Positions 45,839-57,004 of a DNA stretch of 64,000 nt are shown one piece after another. The notes beneath the pieces were generated by a model, which was given only the letters and a program-made list of their open reading frames with translations, did not search any database and was not told the origin of the DNA. How positions within the stretch are numbered: the stretch's first letter is position 1; every line of letters begins with the position of its first letter. The translations under genes were made by a program, and so were the position numbers. The stretch comes from an uncultured bacterium (GTDB lineage: Bacteria > Bacillota_I > Bacilli_A > RFN20 > CAG-826): assembly GCA_949284685.1 (NCBI GenBank), contig CASDWE010000002.1, forward strand, positions 384,476-448,475, in the 5' to 3' direction.

Positions 45839-46774
45839 ATGAAAAATAAAAAAGTCATTCTTTATTACTTTTCTGGAACAGGAAATACCAGATTATGTGC
45901 TTATCATATAGCGGAGCATTTTAAATCTGCAGGTTGGGATGTAACATTATTTGAATATTTTTATAATAAAATCAATAACATTATTGATCCCTCCGATTAT
46001 GATTTAATTGGTTTTGGTTATCCAATTCATGCTTTTAATCCACCTGAAGTTTTTTATAAATTTTTAAAATTATTACCGATCTGCAATAAAAAATATTTTA
46101 TTTTTAAAACTTCTGGTGAACCTTTTGCTTTAAATAGCGCTTCGTCTTATAAATCATATCATTTGTTAAAAAGAAAAAAATATGAGTATATAATGGAACA
46201 TCATTTTATTATGCCTTATAACATTATGTTTCGTTATAAAGATGAAGTTGTTAAACAACAATATATGTATTTAGATCCGCTTTGTAATATGTTGGTCAAA
46301 AGGTTAGTAAATGGCGAAATTGATAAGCCACATTTTAACCTATTTTATATATTTGTTTCTTTTATTTTACGTATTGAGTGGTTAGCACCTAAAATTAACG
46401 CTCCTTTTTGCAAAATTAAACCCTATCTTTGTAATGAGTGTAAAATATGTCTTAATTCTTGTCCAACACACGCAATTTATATTAATAAAAAAGGACAAAT
46501 AAAATTTAATAAAAATTGCTCGCTATGTATGAGATGTGTTATGAATTGTCCTACCAACGCAATTGATTTTGGAATTATGGATACATGGAAAGTTACACCA
46601 AAATATGACTTTGAAAAAATAAAAAAAGACTTTACAGTATCTGATTATTACATCAACGCAAACACAAAAGGATACTTCAAACTATTTTATAAATATTTTA
46701 AAAAACAAGATGAATTATTAAAAAAGTACAATATAGAAATTGAAAAAACTGAGCGGAAAAATTTGGGTTTGTAA
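45839..46774 (+). CDS. EFR1-type flavodoxin-ferredoxin fusion protein
   Basis: 311 aa. Residues about 1-150 form a flavodoxin-like domain (YYFSGTGNTRLCAYHIA as FMN phosphate loop, GFGYPIHAFNPPE as second loop). Residues about 195-255 hold two [4Fe-4S] ferredoxin motifs, CNECKICLNSCP and CSLCMRCVMNCP. This is the domain order of EFR1 family proteins, common in anaerobic Firmicutes, presumed intracellular electron-transfer proteins. It starts 2 bp after the SDR gene. Confidence 0.85.
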   Translation: MKNKKVILYYFSGTGNTRLCAYHIAEHFKSAGWDVTLFEYFYNKINNIIDPSDYDLIGFGYPIHAFNPPEVFYKFLKLLPICNKKYFIFKTSGEPFALNSASSYKSYHLLKRKKYEYIMEHHFIMPYNIMFRYKDEVVKQQYMYLDPLCNMLVKRLVNGEIDKPHFNLFYIFVSFILRIEWLAPKINAPFCKIKPYLCNECKICLNSCPTHAIYINKKGQIKFNKNCSLCMRCVMNCPTNAIDFGIMDTWKVTPKYDFEKIKKDFTVSDYYINANTKGYFKLFYKYFKKQDELLKKYNIEIEKTERKNLGL

Positions 46775-46833
46775 TATTTATCTTTAAACTTTTAATGTTT
46801 ATTAAGTTTAATAAAAAATATATACTATTCTAG

Positions 46834-48444
<1,611 letters not shown>

Positions 48445-48453
48445 GGATTTTGC

Positions 48454-48888
48454 TCAAATATAAATTATTTTTGCGTCAATTTTATCTTTTTCTATTGTTA
48501 AGATTATATAGCTTGGATTATTTCCGCCTCGAGGTCTTGTTATTGATCCAGGATTTATAAAATATTTATCTCCTATTTTTTTAATGCTTGGGATATGCGT
48601 ATGGCCAGATAAAAATATTTTTATTGATTCATCGTATACTACATTCAATGGAAAATCATTTTTGTGTTGCATAAATAAATATCCATATGGGGTATTAATT
48701 TTGATTTGTTTTAAAAAGTCTTCATGATAATCACAATTTCCTTTACAAGAAAAAAATGGTGATATAGTATATGGATCTAATTCACTATCACCGCAGTGGA
48801 GATATAAATCCATTTTTGGATACATTTTTACTAAATTTTTTAAAATATTTATTTCGCCATGTGAATCACTTGCGAGTAAAATTTTCAT
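48454..48888 (-). CDS. Metallophosphoesterase, YfcE/MJ0936-like
   Basis: 144 aa. Complete metal-binding motif set: SDSHG (7-11), HCGDSE (31-36), GNCD (51-54), GHTH (95-98) and NPGS. It is shorter than the second such protein in this window (29438-29983) and belongs to the YsnB/YfcE type. Substrate not predictable. It stands alone and is divergent from the glucosidase gene across about 60 bp. Confidence 0.87.
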   Translation of the reverse strand: MKILLASDSHGEINILKNLVKMYPKMDLYLHCGDSELDPYTISPFFSCKGNCDYHEDFLKQIKINTPYGYLFMQHKNDFPLNVVYDESIKIFLSGHTHIPSIKKIGDKYFINPGSITRPRGGNNPSYIILTIEKDKIDAKIIYI

Positions 48889-48949
48889 AAAAATATTATA
48901 CTAACAATTATCTTTTAGATAAAATAAATTTGTATAGAGGTATTTTTAT

Positions 48950-50626
48950 ATGTCTAAACACACAAATTGGTATAAGGACGCTATTATTTATCAAATTTAT
49001 CCACGTTCATTTTATGATAGCAATGATGATGGTTTTGGTGATATTAAAGGAATTATTTCAAAACTAGATTATTTAAAAGAACTTGGTATTAATTGTATTT
49101 GGCTTTCGCCTATTTTTGATTCTCCACAAGTTGATAATGGTTATGATATAGCAAATTATAAAGATATTTATCCAAAATTTGGAACACTTAATGATGTCAA
49201 AGAATTGATAAAAAAAGCTCATAATCTTGGGATTAAAATTTTGATGGATTTAGTGGTAAATCACACTAGTGATAAACACGAATGGTTTTTAAAAGCAATA
49301 AGTGATAAGTCAAGTCCATATCATGATTATTATTATTTTAAAAAAGGAAAGAAAAATAATAAAAAGCCGCCAAATAATTGGCAAGGTTTTTTTGGTGAAG
49401 GTACTTGGAGCAAAGTTGATGAAAATTCTGATGAATATTATCTACATCTATTTAGTAAAGAACAGCCTGATCTAAATTGGGAAAATCCAAAGGTTAGAAA
49501 AGAAGTAGTGGATATTTTAAGATTTTGGCTTGACTTAGGAGTGGATGGATTTAGATGTGATGTCATTAATTTAATTAGTAAAAAACAAGATTTTAAATCT
49601 CGTTTTCCAAAATTAATTTTAACCGGAAGCGATGCATATATTAATGGGCCAAGATTGCATGAATTTTTACATCAATTATATATAGAAGCTTTAAAAGATT
49701 ATGATTGTATGACTGTTGGTGAAACAGTTTTCTCTTCTATGGATGATTTAAAAAAATTATGTGATCCCAAAAGAGAAGAATTAGATATGGCTTTTAGTTT
49801 TGAACATACAGATTGTGATAATTATTTTGGTGTTAAATATTTAAAAAGAAAATTTTCATTGAAAAGATTTAAAAAAGTCATAAATAAATGGGAAAAAAAT
49901 ATTGATAAAAATAATATTTGGTATCCATTATTTTTGGAAAATCATGATCAAAGAAGAAGTGTAGGAAGATTTTTAACCGATGATAAAAAATTTCGTCGTC
50001 CTTCTGCAATGATGCTTGCTACATCGTATATGATGTTAAAAGGCACCCCATTTATTTATCAAGGACAAGAAATAGGCATGACTAATGCATATTTTGAAAA
50101 CGTTGATGAAATAAAGGATGTAGAAACACATAATATGTTAAATTTGTGTTCTAAAAATTATTTTGTTAGGAAATTAATAAAAAAGAATATTTTAGAACAA
50201 TCAAGAGATAATGCTAGAACGCCAATGTGTTGGGATGATTCAATATATGGTGGATTTTCAAAAAAAGAGCCTTGGCTAAGAGTTAATAAAAATAAAAATC
50301 GCATTAATGTAAAAAGAGATTTAGAAAGTCATCACTCCATATATCGTTATTATCAAAAACTAATTGAGATTAGAAAAAATTACAGCGTTATTAAAAATGG
50401 TGATTTTAAATTGCTATATAAAAATAATAGAAACCTATTCATATATAAAAGAAATGATAATGATAGTGAAATGCTTGTTATTTGTTCATTTAAAAATAAC
50501 ATTATAAAATTACCTAATAAATTATCTATAGAACTCGAAAAATATGAATGTATTTTAAAAAATTATAACAATGATTTAAATTACTTAATGCCTTATGAAG
50601 CCAGAATATATATTAAAAGACATTGA
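48950..50626 (+). CDS. malL: Alpha-glucosidase, GH13_31 (oligo-1,6-glucosidase-like)
   Basis: 558 aa, cytoplasmic (no signal). GH13 regions: WYKDAIIYQIYPRSF start, DLVVNHTS, nucleophile Asp204 (FRCDVINLISK), acid/base Glu258 (VGETV) and Asp333 (ENHDQRR). The residue after the nucleophile is Val205; in this subfamily Val there favours alpha-1,6 bonds (isomaltase type) and Thr favours alpha-1,4. So it likely splits isomaltose, panose or similar limit products, including those from the surface pullulanase/amylase. AGAGG precedes the ATG. The following GH1 gene begins inside its last 32 bp. Confidence 0.9.
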   Translation: MSKHTNWYKDAIIYQIYPRSFYDSNDDGFGDIKGIISKLDYLKELGINCIWLSPIFDSPQVDNGYDIANYKDIYPKFGTLNDVKELIKKAHNLGIKILMDLVVNHTSDKHEWFLKAISDKSSPYHDYYYFKKGKKNNKKPPNNWQGFFGEGTWSKVDENSDEYYLHLFSKEQPDLNWENPKVRKEVVDILRFWLDLGVDGFRCDVINLISKKQDFKSRFPKLILTGSDAYINGPRLHEFLHQLYIEALKDYDCMTVGETVFSSMDDLKKLCDPKREELDMAFSFEHTDCDNYFGVKYLKRKFSLKRFKKVINKWEKNIDKNNIWYPLFLENHDQRRSVGRFLTDDKKFRRPSAMMLATSYMMLKGTPFIYQGQEIGMTNAYFENVDEIKDVETHNMLNLCSKNYFVRKLIKKNILEQSRDNARTPMCWDDSIYGGFSKKEPWLRVNKNKNRINVKRDLESHHSIYRYYQKLIEIRKNYSVIKNGDFKLLYKNNRNLFIYKRNDNDSEMLVICSFKNNIIKLPNKLSIELEKYECILKNYNNDLNYLMPYEARIYIKRH

Positions 50627-51884
50627 TTTAGACAAGTTTGTTCCTTTTAAATTGGATAACAATTTGTTGCTGGGAGTTGCCACAGCGTCAACACAAATAG
50701 AAGGTGATGACAAAAATAGCAATTGGGCACTATTTTGTCAAAAAGGAAAAATTAAAGATAAAACTTCTTCTTTACGTGGTAATCAATCTTATAAATTTTA
50801 TGTACGCGACATTGATTTAATGGAATCTTTAAACATACAAAGTTATCGTTTTTCAATCGATTGGGCAAAATTAAATCCAAAAGAAAATTATTTTGATGAA
50901 GAAGTTATGCAACATTATATTGAGCAAATTCAAATATTAAAGAAAAATAATATTTTACCTTTTGTTACTCTTCATCATTTTTCCCACCCTATTTGGTTTG
51001 AAGAAAAGAAAGGCTTTTTAAAAAAGAAAAACATAATCTATTTTATAAAATATGTTAAATATATAACGACAAAATTAAAGGGCTTGGTTAGCGATTATTG
51101 TACAATTAATGAACCAAATGTATACGCGGTAAATTCTTTTTTCTTTGGTATTTGGCTAAATGAAGAAAAATCATTAATAAAAACTATTAAAGTTATGAAG
51201 AATATGTCTTTAGCGCACAGATTGGCTTATAAAGCAATTAAAGAAATTGATTCAAATGCAAATGTTGGCTTTGCTATGCATATCCAAGATTTTGTTAGTA
51301 AAGATAATAAATTAATTAATAAAATTGAAACTAAAATTTTTGATAAATGTTTTAACAACGCTTGTTTATTTGCCATGAGCGGTAAAAGATTTGTTTTTCC
51401 ATTTGGCGTATTATCTATTAAAAAGAAATCATATATGGATTATTTAGGAATTAATTTTTATACTCAAAATGAAGTATCTAATTTTTCTTATTCACCAAAT
51501 AAAAAATATTATCAAAATGATTTAGGTTGGGCAATTGTTCCATCAAGTTTTAAAAAAGTATTGATAAAATACTATAACAAATTTAAAAAAGATATTTATG
51601 TAACCGAAAATGGAACCGCTGATAAAGAAGACAAATTTCGAAAAGAATTTATCTATTCACACTTATACGCTATTAAAGATTTGAAATTTGTTAAAAGATA
51701 TTACCATTGGACTTTAATGGATAATTTTGAATGGTTAGAAGGGGAAAGTGCAAAATTTGGTTTAGTTCAATACGATTATGAAAATAATTTATGTCATATT
51801 AGGACATCAGGATATTTATATAAAGAGATTATTGAAAAACACAGTGTTGATAACAAGATGATTGATAAATATTTTAAAAATTAA
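50595..51884 (+). CDS. GH1 family glycosidase (beta-glucosidase/galactosidase-like)
   Basis: 429 aa, cytoplasmic. Acid/base Glu173 in TINEPN and nucleophile Glu338 in YVTENGT. Near the C-terminus NFEWLEG keeps the NFEW motif with Glu, as in enzymes for unphosphorylated beta-glucosides; 6-phospho-enzymes have Ser there. Slightly shorter than the usual 440-480 aa. The start at 50595 overlaps the glucosidase gene, so translation is probably coupled. Stop codon overlaps the convergent galK gene by 4 bp. Substrate within GH1 is not fixed by sequence alone. Confidence 0.85.
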   Translation: MKPEYILKDIDLDKFVPFKLDNNLLLGVATASTQIEGDDKNSNWALFCQKGKIKDKTSSLRGNQSYKFYVRDIDLMESLNIQSYRFSIDWAKLNPKENYFDEEVMQHYIEQIQILKKNNILPFVTLHHFSHPIWFEEKKGFLKKKNIIYFIKYVKYITTKLKGLVSDYCTINEPNVYAVNSFFFGIWLNEEKSLIKTIKVMKNMSLAHRLAYKAIKEIDSNANVGFAMHIQDFVSKDNKLINKIETKIFDKCFNNACLFAMSGKRFVFPFGVLSIKKKSYMDYLGINFYTQNEVSNFSYSPNKKYYQNDLGWAIVPSSFKKVLIKYYNKFKKDIYVTENGTADKEDKFRKEFIYSHLYAIKDLKFVKRYYHWTLMDNFEWLEGESAKFGLVQYDYENNLCHIRTSGYLYKEIIEKHSVDNKMIDKYFKN

Positions 51885-53023
51885 CTTTTTATGATTGTAA
51901 TTTTCCAATTTGGATGGTAAGCGTTTATTAAATTAGTTAATTGTTGTAGTCTGTTATTTTTAATAAAACAAATAAGAGCACCTAAATAACCGCCTCCAGT
52001 TAATTTAATCGCCACATTGTCTTTAAAATTTTCATTACAAAAATCAATAACTTGCTGTAATGAATTATTATAATTATTGCCAATTTGCGAGTTTTTCAAA
52101 TTAATTTGATTAGATTTTGCACTTTCTTTAATCAGTTTAAAAAGCAAATTGATATCATTATTTAATATCGCTTTGACACCTTTTTTGACACGCCTATTTT
52201 CAGCGTAAAAGTGTTTAACTATTTTTAATTTGTCTTTATTAATTTCATTTGTTTTTAAATATTGATTAATATCCTTCTCTTTAACATTTATTAAAAATGT
52301 TTCATGAAATATATTTGCTATCTCATACATTGTGTCAGGTATTTGTTTATATAGATATTCTAAGTTTTGATGATTACCAGGTGGCTTAATTATTGCTATT
52401 TGCAATTTTTTATAAATGTCGGTTGGTAATATCTTAATTTTAATATTGTTTAAATCTTTAAAATCTATAAACTTTATTTTTGGATAAACAATAGATATTT
52501 GATCAAGAAGTCCTGATGGTTTTCCATAAAAATTATTTTCAGCATATTGAGATGCTTTTGCTTTTTCAATATTGTCAATTTTATTTTTGTTAAAAAGTTT
52601 AGAAACAATATTTGTAATTAATATTTCAAAAGAAGCACTAGATGATAATCCAGATCCAACTTCAACTTGAGAATAGCAATAACAATTAAAACCACCTATA
52701 GAATAATTTTTATTTTTAAGATAAAGCAATATTCCTTTAATTAATCCGCGACTGGTTTGTTTATCCTCTTCTTGATAATCTAATTTAGTTATGTCTATTT
52801 CTATTTTTTTAAATCCATGCGAAAAAAAAGTAATTTTATTGTTATAACTTTTTTTAACTGCTGCATATGTATAAAGTGGGCAAGTTGAAGATAGACACAA
52901 ACCATGATTGTGATCGGTGTGGTTACCAAGAATTTCAAATCTAGCTGAAGCTTTAATAATATATTGTGGTTCTTGATTAAAAATTTTCCTATATTCCTCT
53001 TTTACGAGATTTTTTACATCCAT
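51881..53023 (-). CDS. galK: Galactokinase (GHMP kinase family)
   Basis: 380 aa. The N-terminal signature reads ARFEILGNHTDHN (27-39), a variant of the classic GRVNLIGEHTDYN, found in the GNHTDH-type galactokinases of Firmicutes. ATP-binding loop GSGLSSSASF (123-132) and the C-terminal LTGGGYLGALI complete the GHMP set. It phosphorylates galactose for GalT. It is encoded against the direction of the surrounding galactoside genes, tail to tail with the GH1 gene and divergent from the transporter gene. A TATAAT lies 16 nt before the ATG and no Shine-Dalgarno is visible. Confidence 0.87.
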   Translation of the reverse strand: MDVKNLVKEEYRKIFNQEPQYIIKASARFEILGNHTDHNHGLCLSSTCPLYTYAAVKKSYNNKITFFSHGFKKIEIDITKLDYQEEDKQTSRGLIKGILLYLKNKNYSIGGFNCYCYSQVEVGSGLSSSASFEILITNIVSKLFNKNKIDNIEKAKASQYAENNFYGKPSGLLDQISIVYPKIKFIDFKDLNNIKIKILPTDIYKKLQIAIIKPPGNHQNLEYLYKQIPDTMYEIANIFHETFLINVKEKDINQYLKTNEINKDKLKIVKHFYAENRRVKKGVKAILNNDINLLFKLIKESAKSNQINLKNSQIGNNYNNSLQQVIDFCNENFKDNVAIKLTGGGYLGALICFIKNNRLQQLTNLINAYHPNWKITIIKS

Positions 53024-53042
53024 ACTAATATTGTATATTATA

Positions 53043-53071
53043 TTTACTAATATAAGGACATTTTTTATAAT
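53043..53071 (+). promoter_or_regulatory. Promoter of the alpha-galactoside operon
   Basis: TTTACT (53043-53048), a 17-bp spacer and a perfect TATAAT (53066-53071). The transporter ATG follows at 53094 behind AAAGAGG. The region is shared with the divergent galK. Confidence 0.6.
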
Positions 53072-53093
53072 TAAATTAAAGAGGTATTTAAAT

Positions 53094-54677
53094 ATGAAAT
53101 ATTCTGATACTTTTCAGGGTGAACTAGATAAGAAAAATAAGTGGCTTTATAGTGTTGTAAGCGTTGGTCGTGATGCTTGTTATGCACTGGTAAGCTTATT
53201 TTTATTAACATTTATACAATATTCTGGAATATTAACTCCTGGTGGTGTTTCAGATGAAGCTGGATTTATTGCGATGTTTGGTGTTATTTCCGGCCTAGTT
53301 GTTGGATATCGTATTTTTGATGCACTAAATGATCCATTTATGGGTGTATTAATTGAAAAATGTCATTTTAAAAGTGGAAAATATAAACCTTGGATTTTGA
53401 TTGGCGGTTTAACAAATTCGGTTGTGGTTTTGGCTCTTTTTGTTATTCCTATGTATGTCAGTGGCTTGCAAGGATGGGGATATGTTATTTGGTTTGCTAT
53501 ATTTTATTTATTATATGGTTTAACATTTACAATGAATGATATTGCATATTGGTCAATGTTACCTTCTTTGACAAGTGATGAAAAACAAAGAACATCAATA
53601 ACAACAATTATGTCAATATTTTGTAGTGTTGGCCAATTTGCAACAGCGGGTTTAATGCCAATATTATCTGGTAGTTTTGGTTATCAAAGTTCTTATCTTT
53701 GGGCCACTATAATAATTGTTTTAGTTTTTGCAATCCTTCAAGTAATTTTATTTTTCTTTGTTAAAGAACATAAAAGAGATGTTGAAGAAGAAAAGAAACA
53801 TCCTGCACCAAAATTTAAAGATATGTTTTTAGTTATTAAAAATAACGATCAAGTAAGATGGATGACAATTATATTACTTATATATTATGTTGCAAGCGGT
53901 ATTTTAAACGCTCTTGGAATGAATTATTTCTATTTTGCTGTTAATTTTACAGTTGGTTCGACAGTGATGACTATTTTTACAGTTATTTATGCAGTTGGAA
54001 TGATTGTATCACAATTCATATTTCCTCTTTTAAGCAAAAAATTTACTCGAGGTCAATTATTTAATATTTGTATAATTTTGACAGTTATTGGGTATTTATT
54101 CTTCTTTATATATGGGCTTCCTATTGGCAATGGTAATTATTTATCTCCCGCTCCTTTAGTAAATGGGGAAATGAATATTTTATATTTAATTCCGCTTGCT
54201 ATTTTTGGAATCATTATATTTTCCAGCCAAGGTCTATTTTATTTAATGTTGATTATGATGATGGCAAACACTATTGAATATAATCAATGGAAATTTGGAG
54301 AAAGAAAAGAATCGGTTATATTTTCACTACGTCCTCTTACTGCTCAACTTGGCAGTGCATTGCAACAAGGCGTTTTATATTTATTTTTAATATGTGCTTC
54401 ACTTTTGCCAATCGTTAACGAGATATCTTCTATTCAACAACAACTTGCTATGGGAAGGATTACGCAAGAAGTTGCTAATACATCATGTGACTTATTTACT
54501 TCACAAGCTGAATTTTGGCAAGTTATTGTCTATAAATTGGGCGTGGCCATACTACCATTATTGCTTTACATCTTATGTTATTTCTTAGTTAAGAAATTTT
54601 ATAAGATTGATGAAAACAATTACAAAAGAATTTTAAAAGAAATTAATGAGAAGACATCACCAGGTAGTAAATTATGA
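53094..54677 (+). CDS. GPH-family sugar:cation symporter
   Basis: 527 aa from the ATG at 53094, chosen for its AGAGG site and because the promoter lies downstream of the earlier frame start at 53031. Twelve TMs; early motif 'VGRDACYALVSLFLLTF' and the GPH hallmark DALNDPFMG (MFS-like loop 2-3) followed by GKYKPWILIG. The family (MelB, LacS, XynB) takes up glycosides with Na+ or H+. Its place before the alpha-galactosidase indicates melibiose or raffinose-type alpha-galactosides. Its stop overlaps the next start (ATGA). Confidence 0.87.
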   Translation: MKYSDTFQGELDKKNKWLYSVVSVGRDACYALVSLFLLTFIQYSGILTPGGVSDEAGFIAMFGVISGLVVGYRIFDALNDPFMGVLIEKCHFKSGKYKPWILIGGLTNSVVVLALFVIPMYVSGLQGWGYVIWFAIFYLLYGLTFTMNDIAYWSMLPSLTSDEKQRTSITTIMSIFCSVGQFATAGLMPILSGSFGYQSSYLWATIIIVLVFAILQVILFFFVKEHKRDVEEEKKHPAPKFKDMFLVIKNNDQVRWMTIILLIYYVASGILNALGMNYFYFAVNFTVGSTVMTIFTVIYAVGMIVSQFIFPLLSKKFTRGQLFNICIILTVIGYLFFFIYGLPIGNGNYLSPAPLVNGEMNILYLIPLAIFGIIIFSSQGLFYLMLIMMMANTIEYNQWKFGERKESVIFSLRPLTAQLGSALQQGVLYLFLICASLLPIVNEISSIQQQLAMGRITQEVANTSCDLFTSQAEFWQVIVYKLGVAILPLLLYILCYFLVKKFYKIDENNYKRILKEINEKTSPGSKL

Positions 54678-57004
54678 TAACTTTTAAAAATAATATTTTT
54701 AAACTTGATACCAAAAACACTTCATATATTTTTTCTATCTCAAAATTTAACCATCTCTTGCATCAATATTATGGTGAAAGAATTGATGATAATGATTTGA
54801 GTTTTATATTATTTAAAAATCCAACTCCATATGGCACGAGTGTAAATTATGATGATGATCAAGATGAAAATTATTCCCTAGATATATTTTTATTGGAATT
54901 TTCATATTTTGGAAAAGGCGATTACCGCAATCCCTCATTGATATTTAAAAATAAAGATGGATATTTATTTGATTTTAAATATGTTGATTTTGAGATAACA
55001 AACAATCCAATAAATTTAAAAACAATGCCAAGTGTTCATGGTGATAATTTGACTTCACTATCGATTAAATGTGAAGATAAGCAAAAGGGGATAGAATTAA
55101 TTTTAAATTATATAGTGGATTATGATAATGATGTCATTATAAGAAATATAAACATTAAAAATAAATCCAACAATACTTTAGAAATATTGAAAGCATCATC
55201 ATTGCAACTAGATTTATTAAATGATGATTATCAACTTTTAAATTTATATGGTGGATGGGGTTTTGAAGGTCAAGTTAGTATTTCTAATATTGAAAATTTA
55301 ACATATATAAATGATTCTAAAACTGGCAATTCTAGCAATAGACACAACCCATTTTTCATAGTTAAAAATAAAAAGTGTGATGAAAATTATGGTAAAGCAT
55401 ATGGTTTCAATTTAATGTATTCTGGAAATCATTTTGAATTAGTGGAAAAAACATCATTTCATCAAATAAGAATTCAAAATGGTGTTAACGATTTTCAATT
55501 TAATTTTAAACTAAATAAAAATGACATATTTGAAACTCCTTTTGCTGTTATGACATTTTCTAGTTGTGGATTAAATAAACTTTCTCAAAACTTTCATAAT
55601 TTTATTTTAGAACATGTGTTGCCTTTAAATTATCAAGATAAAATGCCTCCAATATTAATTAATAATTGGGAGGCAACTTATTTTAAATTTACTTATAAAA
55701 AGATTAAATCAATAATACGAAAAGCAAGTGATTTTGATTTAGAATTGTTTGTTTTAGATGATGGTTGGTTTTCAAATAGAAACGATGATTATCATGGTCT
55801 TGGTGATTATGATGTCAATAAGAAAAAGTTACCATTTGGATTAAAAAGACTTGCAAAAACCGCATCAAATAAAAAATTATTATTTGGTATTTGGGTTGAA
55901 CCAGAAATGTGTAATGAAGATTCTAAATTGTATAAATTACATCCAGATTGGATTATTCGTTCGCCATTATATAAGCCAAGTAAAGGTCGCCATCAATTTG
56001 TTTTAGATTTATCAAAAAATGATGTCGTTGATTATATAATTTATTCTTTGAATACACTTTTAAAAAGTGCACCAATAAAATATATTAAATGGGATATGAA
56101 TAGGAATATAAGCGATGTAGATGATTGTGGTGAAAAATATCATCGTTACATTATCGGCTTATATAAAATATTTTCTCATATAAAAACAAATTTCAGTGAT
56201 GTTTATATTGAAGGATGTGCAAGTGGTGGAAATAGATTTGATTTAGGCATGTTATCTTATTGCAATTCCATTTGGGCAAGTGATGACACTGATAGTTTTG
56301 AAAGGCTTACTATACAAAAAGGACTTGCACTTGGATATCCTTTAAAGGTCATTTCTAATCATGTTAGTCAAGTACCATCCCATTCAGTTTTAAGGAATAC
56401 TACATTAGACAATAGATTTAATGTTGCAATGTTTGGCAATCTTGGTTATGAATTAGATTTATCGACACTTTTACCTTATGAAAAAAAATCCATCAGCGGA
56501 CAAGTTGAGTTTTATAAAAAATACCGTAAAACGATTTTAAATGGTCAATTTTATCAATATAGAAATATTAATGATGATGGATACACTGTTATGTATGTTG
56601 TCAGCAAAGATAAGACTACCGCTATTGTTGGAATTTTTAATGGATTGCAAAAATTAAATCCCAAGCCTTTTGATTTTACAATTATCGGTTTAGATGATAA
56701 CACCTTATATAATGTTAAGGTTAAAGATTATAAAAATAACATTACTACCTTTGGTGGATTAATTAATACATTGCTGCCATTTCATGTGAATGAAAGAGGA
56801 TTTTTAGTTCAAACTATTGCAAAATATAAGCAACTTGATGGAGAAACATTTTCTTATGTTGTTTCTGGAAAAGCTTTAAGAAGTGGGGCGTTAAAATTAA
56901 ATCAACAATGGCTTGGAACAGGTTATAATAATGAAGTATCGGTATATGGTGATTTTAATAGCCATGTCTTTATCATAGAAAAGGTAGAGAAAAATGAAAA
57001 TTAA
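54674..57004 (+). CDS. Alpha-galactosidase, GH36
   Basis: 776 aa, cytoplasmic. N-terminal beta-supersandwich (about 1-320), catalytic barrel with DDGWF (about 361-365), nucleophile Asp474 in KWDMNRN, EGCASGGNRFD, and the acid/base aspartate in SDDTD (536-540). It releases galactose from melibiose, raffinose and stachyose. Coupled to the transporter by an ATGA overlap and to galM by an 11-bp overlap. Somewhat longer than the usual 720-740 aa. Confidence 0.93.
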   Translation: MITFKNNIFKLDTKNTSYIFSISKFNHLLHQYYGERIDDNDLSFILFKNPTPYGTSVNYDDDQDENYSLDIFLLEFSYFGKGDYRNPSLIFKNKDGYLFDFKYVDFEITNNPINLKTMPSVHGDNLTSLSIKCEDKQKGIELILNYIVDYDNDVIIRNINIKNKSNNTLEILKASSLQLDLLNDDYQLLNLYGGWGFEGQVSISNIENLTYINDSKTGNSSNRHNPFFIVKNKKCDENYGKAYGFNLMYSGNHFELVEKTSFHQIRIQNGVNDFQFNFKLNKNDIFETPFAVMTFSSCGLNKLSQNFHNFILEHVLPLNYQDKMPPILINNWEATYFKFTYKKIKSIIRKASDFDLELFVLDDGWFSNRNDDYHGLGDYDVNKKKLPFGLKRLAKTASNKKLLFGIWVEPEMCNEDSKLYKLHPDWIIRSPLYKPSKGRHQFVLDLSKNDVVDYIIYSLNTLLKSAPIKYIKWDMNRNISDVDDCGEKYHRYIIGLYKIFSHIKTNFSDVYIEGCASGGNRFDLGMLSYCNSIWASDDTDSFERLTIQKGLALGYPLKVISNHVSQVPSHSVLRNTTLDNRFNVAMFGNLGYELDLSTLLPYEKKSISGQVEFYKKYRKTILNGQFYQYRNINDDGYTVMYVVSKDKTTAIVGIFNGLQKLNPKPFDFTIIGLDDNTLYNVKVKDYKNNITTFGGLINTLLPFHVNERGFLVQTIAKYKQLDGETFSYVVSGKALRSGALKLNQQWLGTGYNNEVSVYGDFNSHVFIIEKVEKNEN

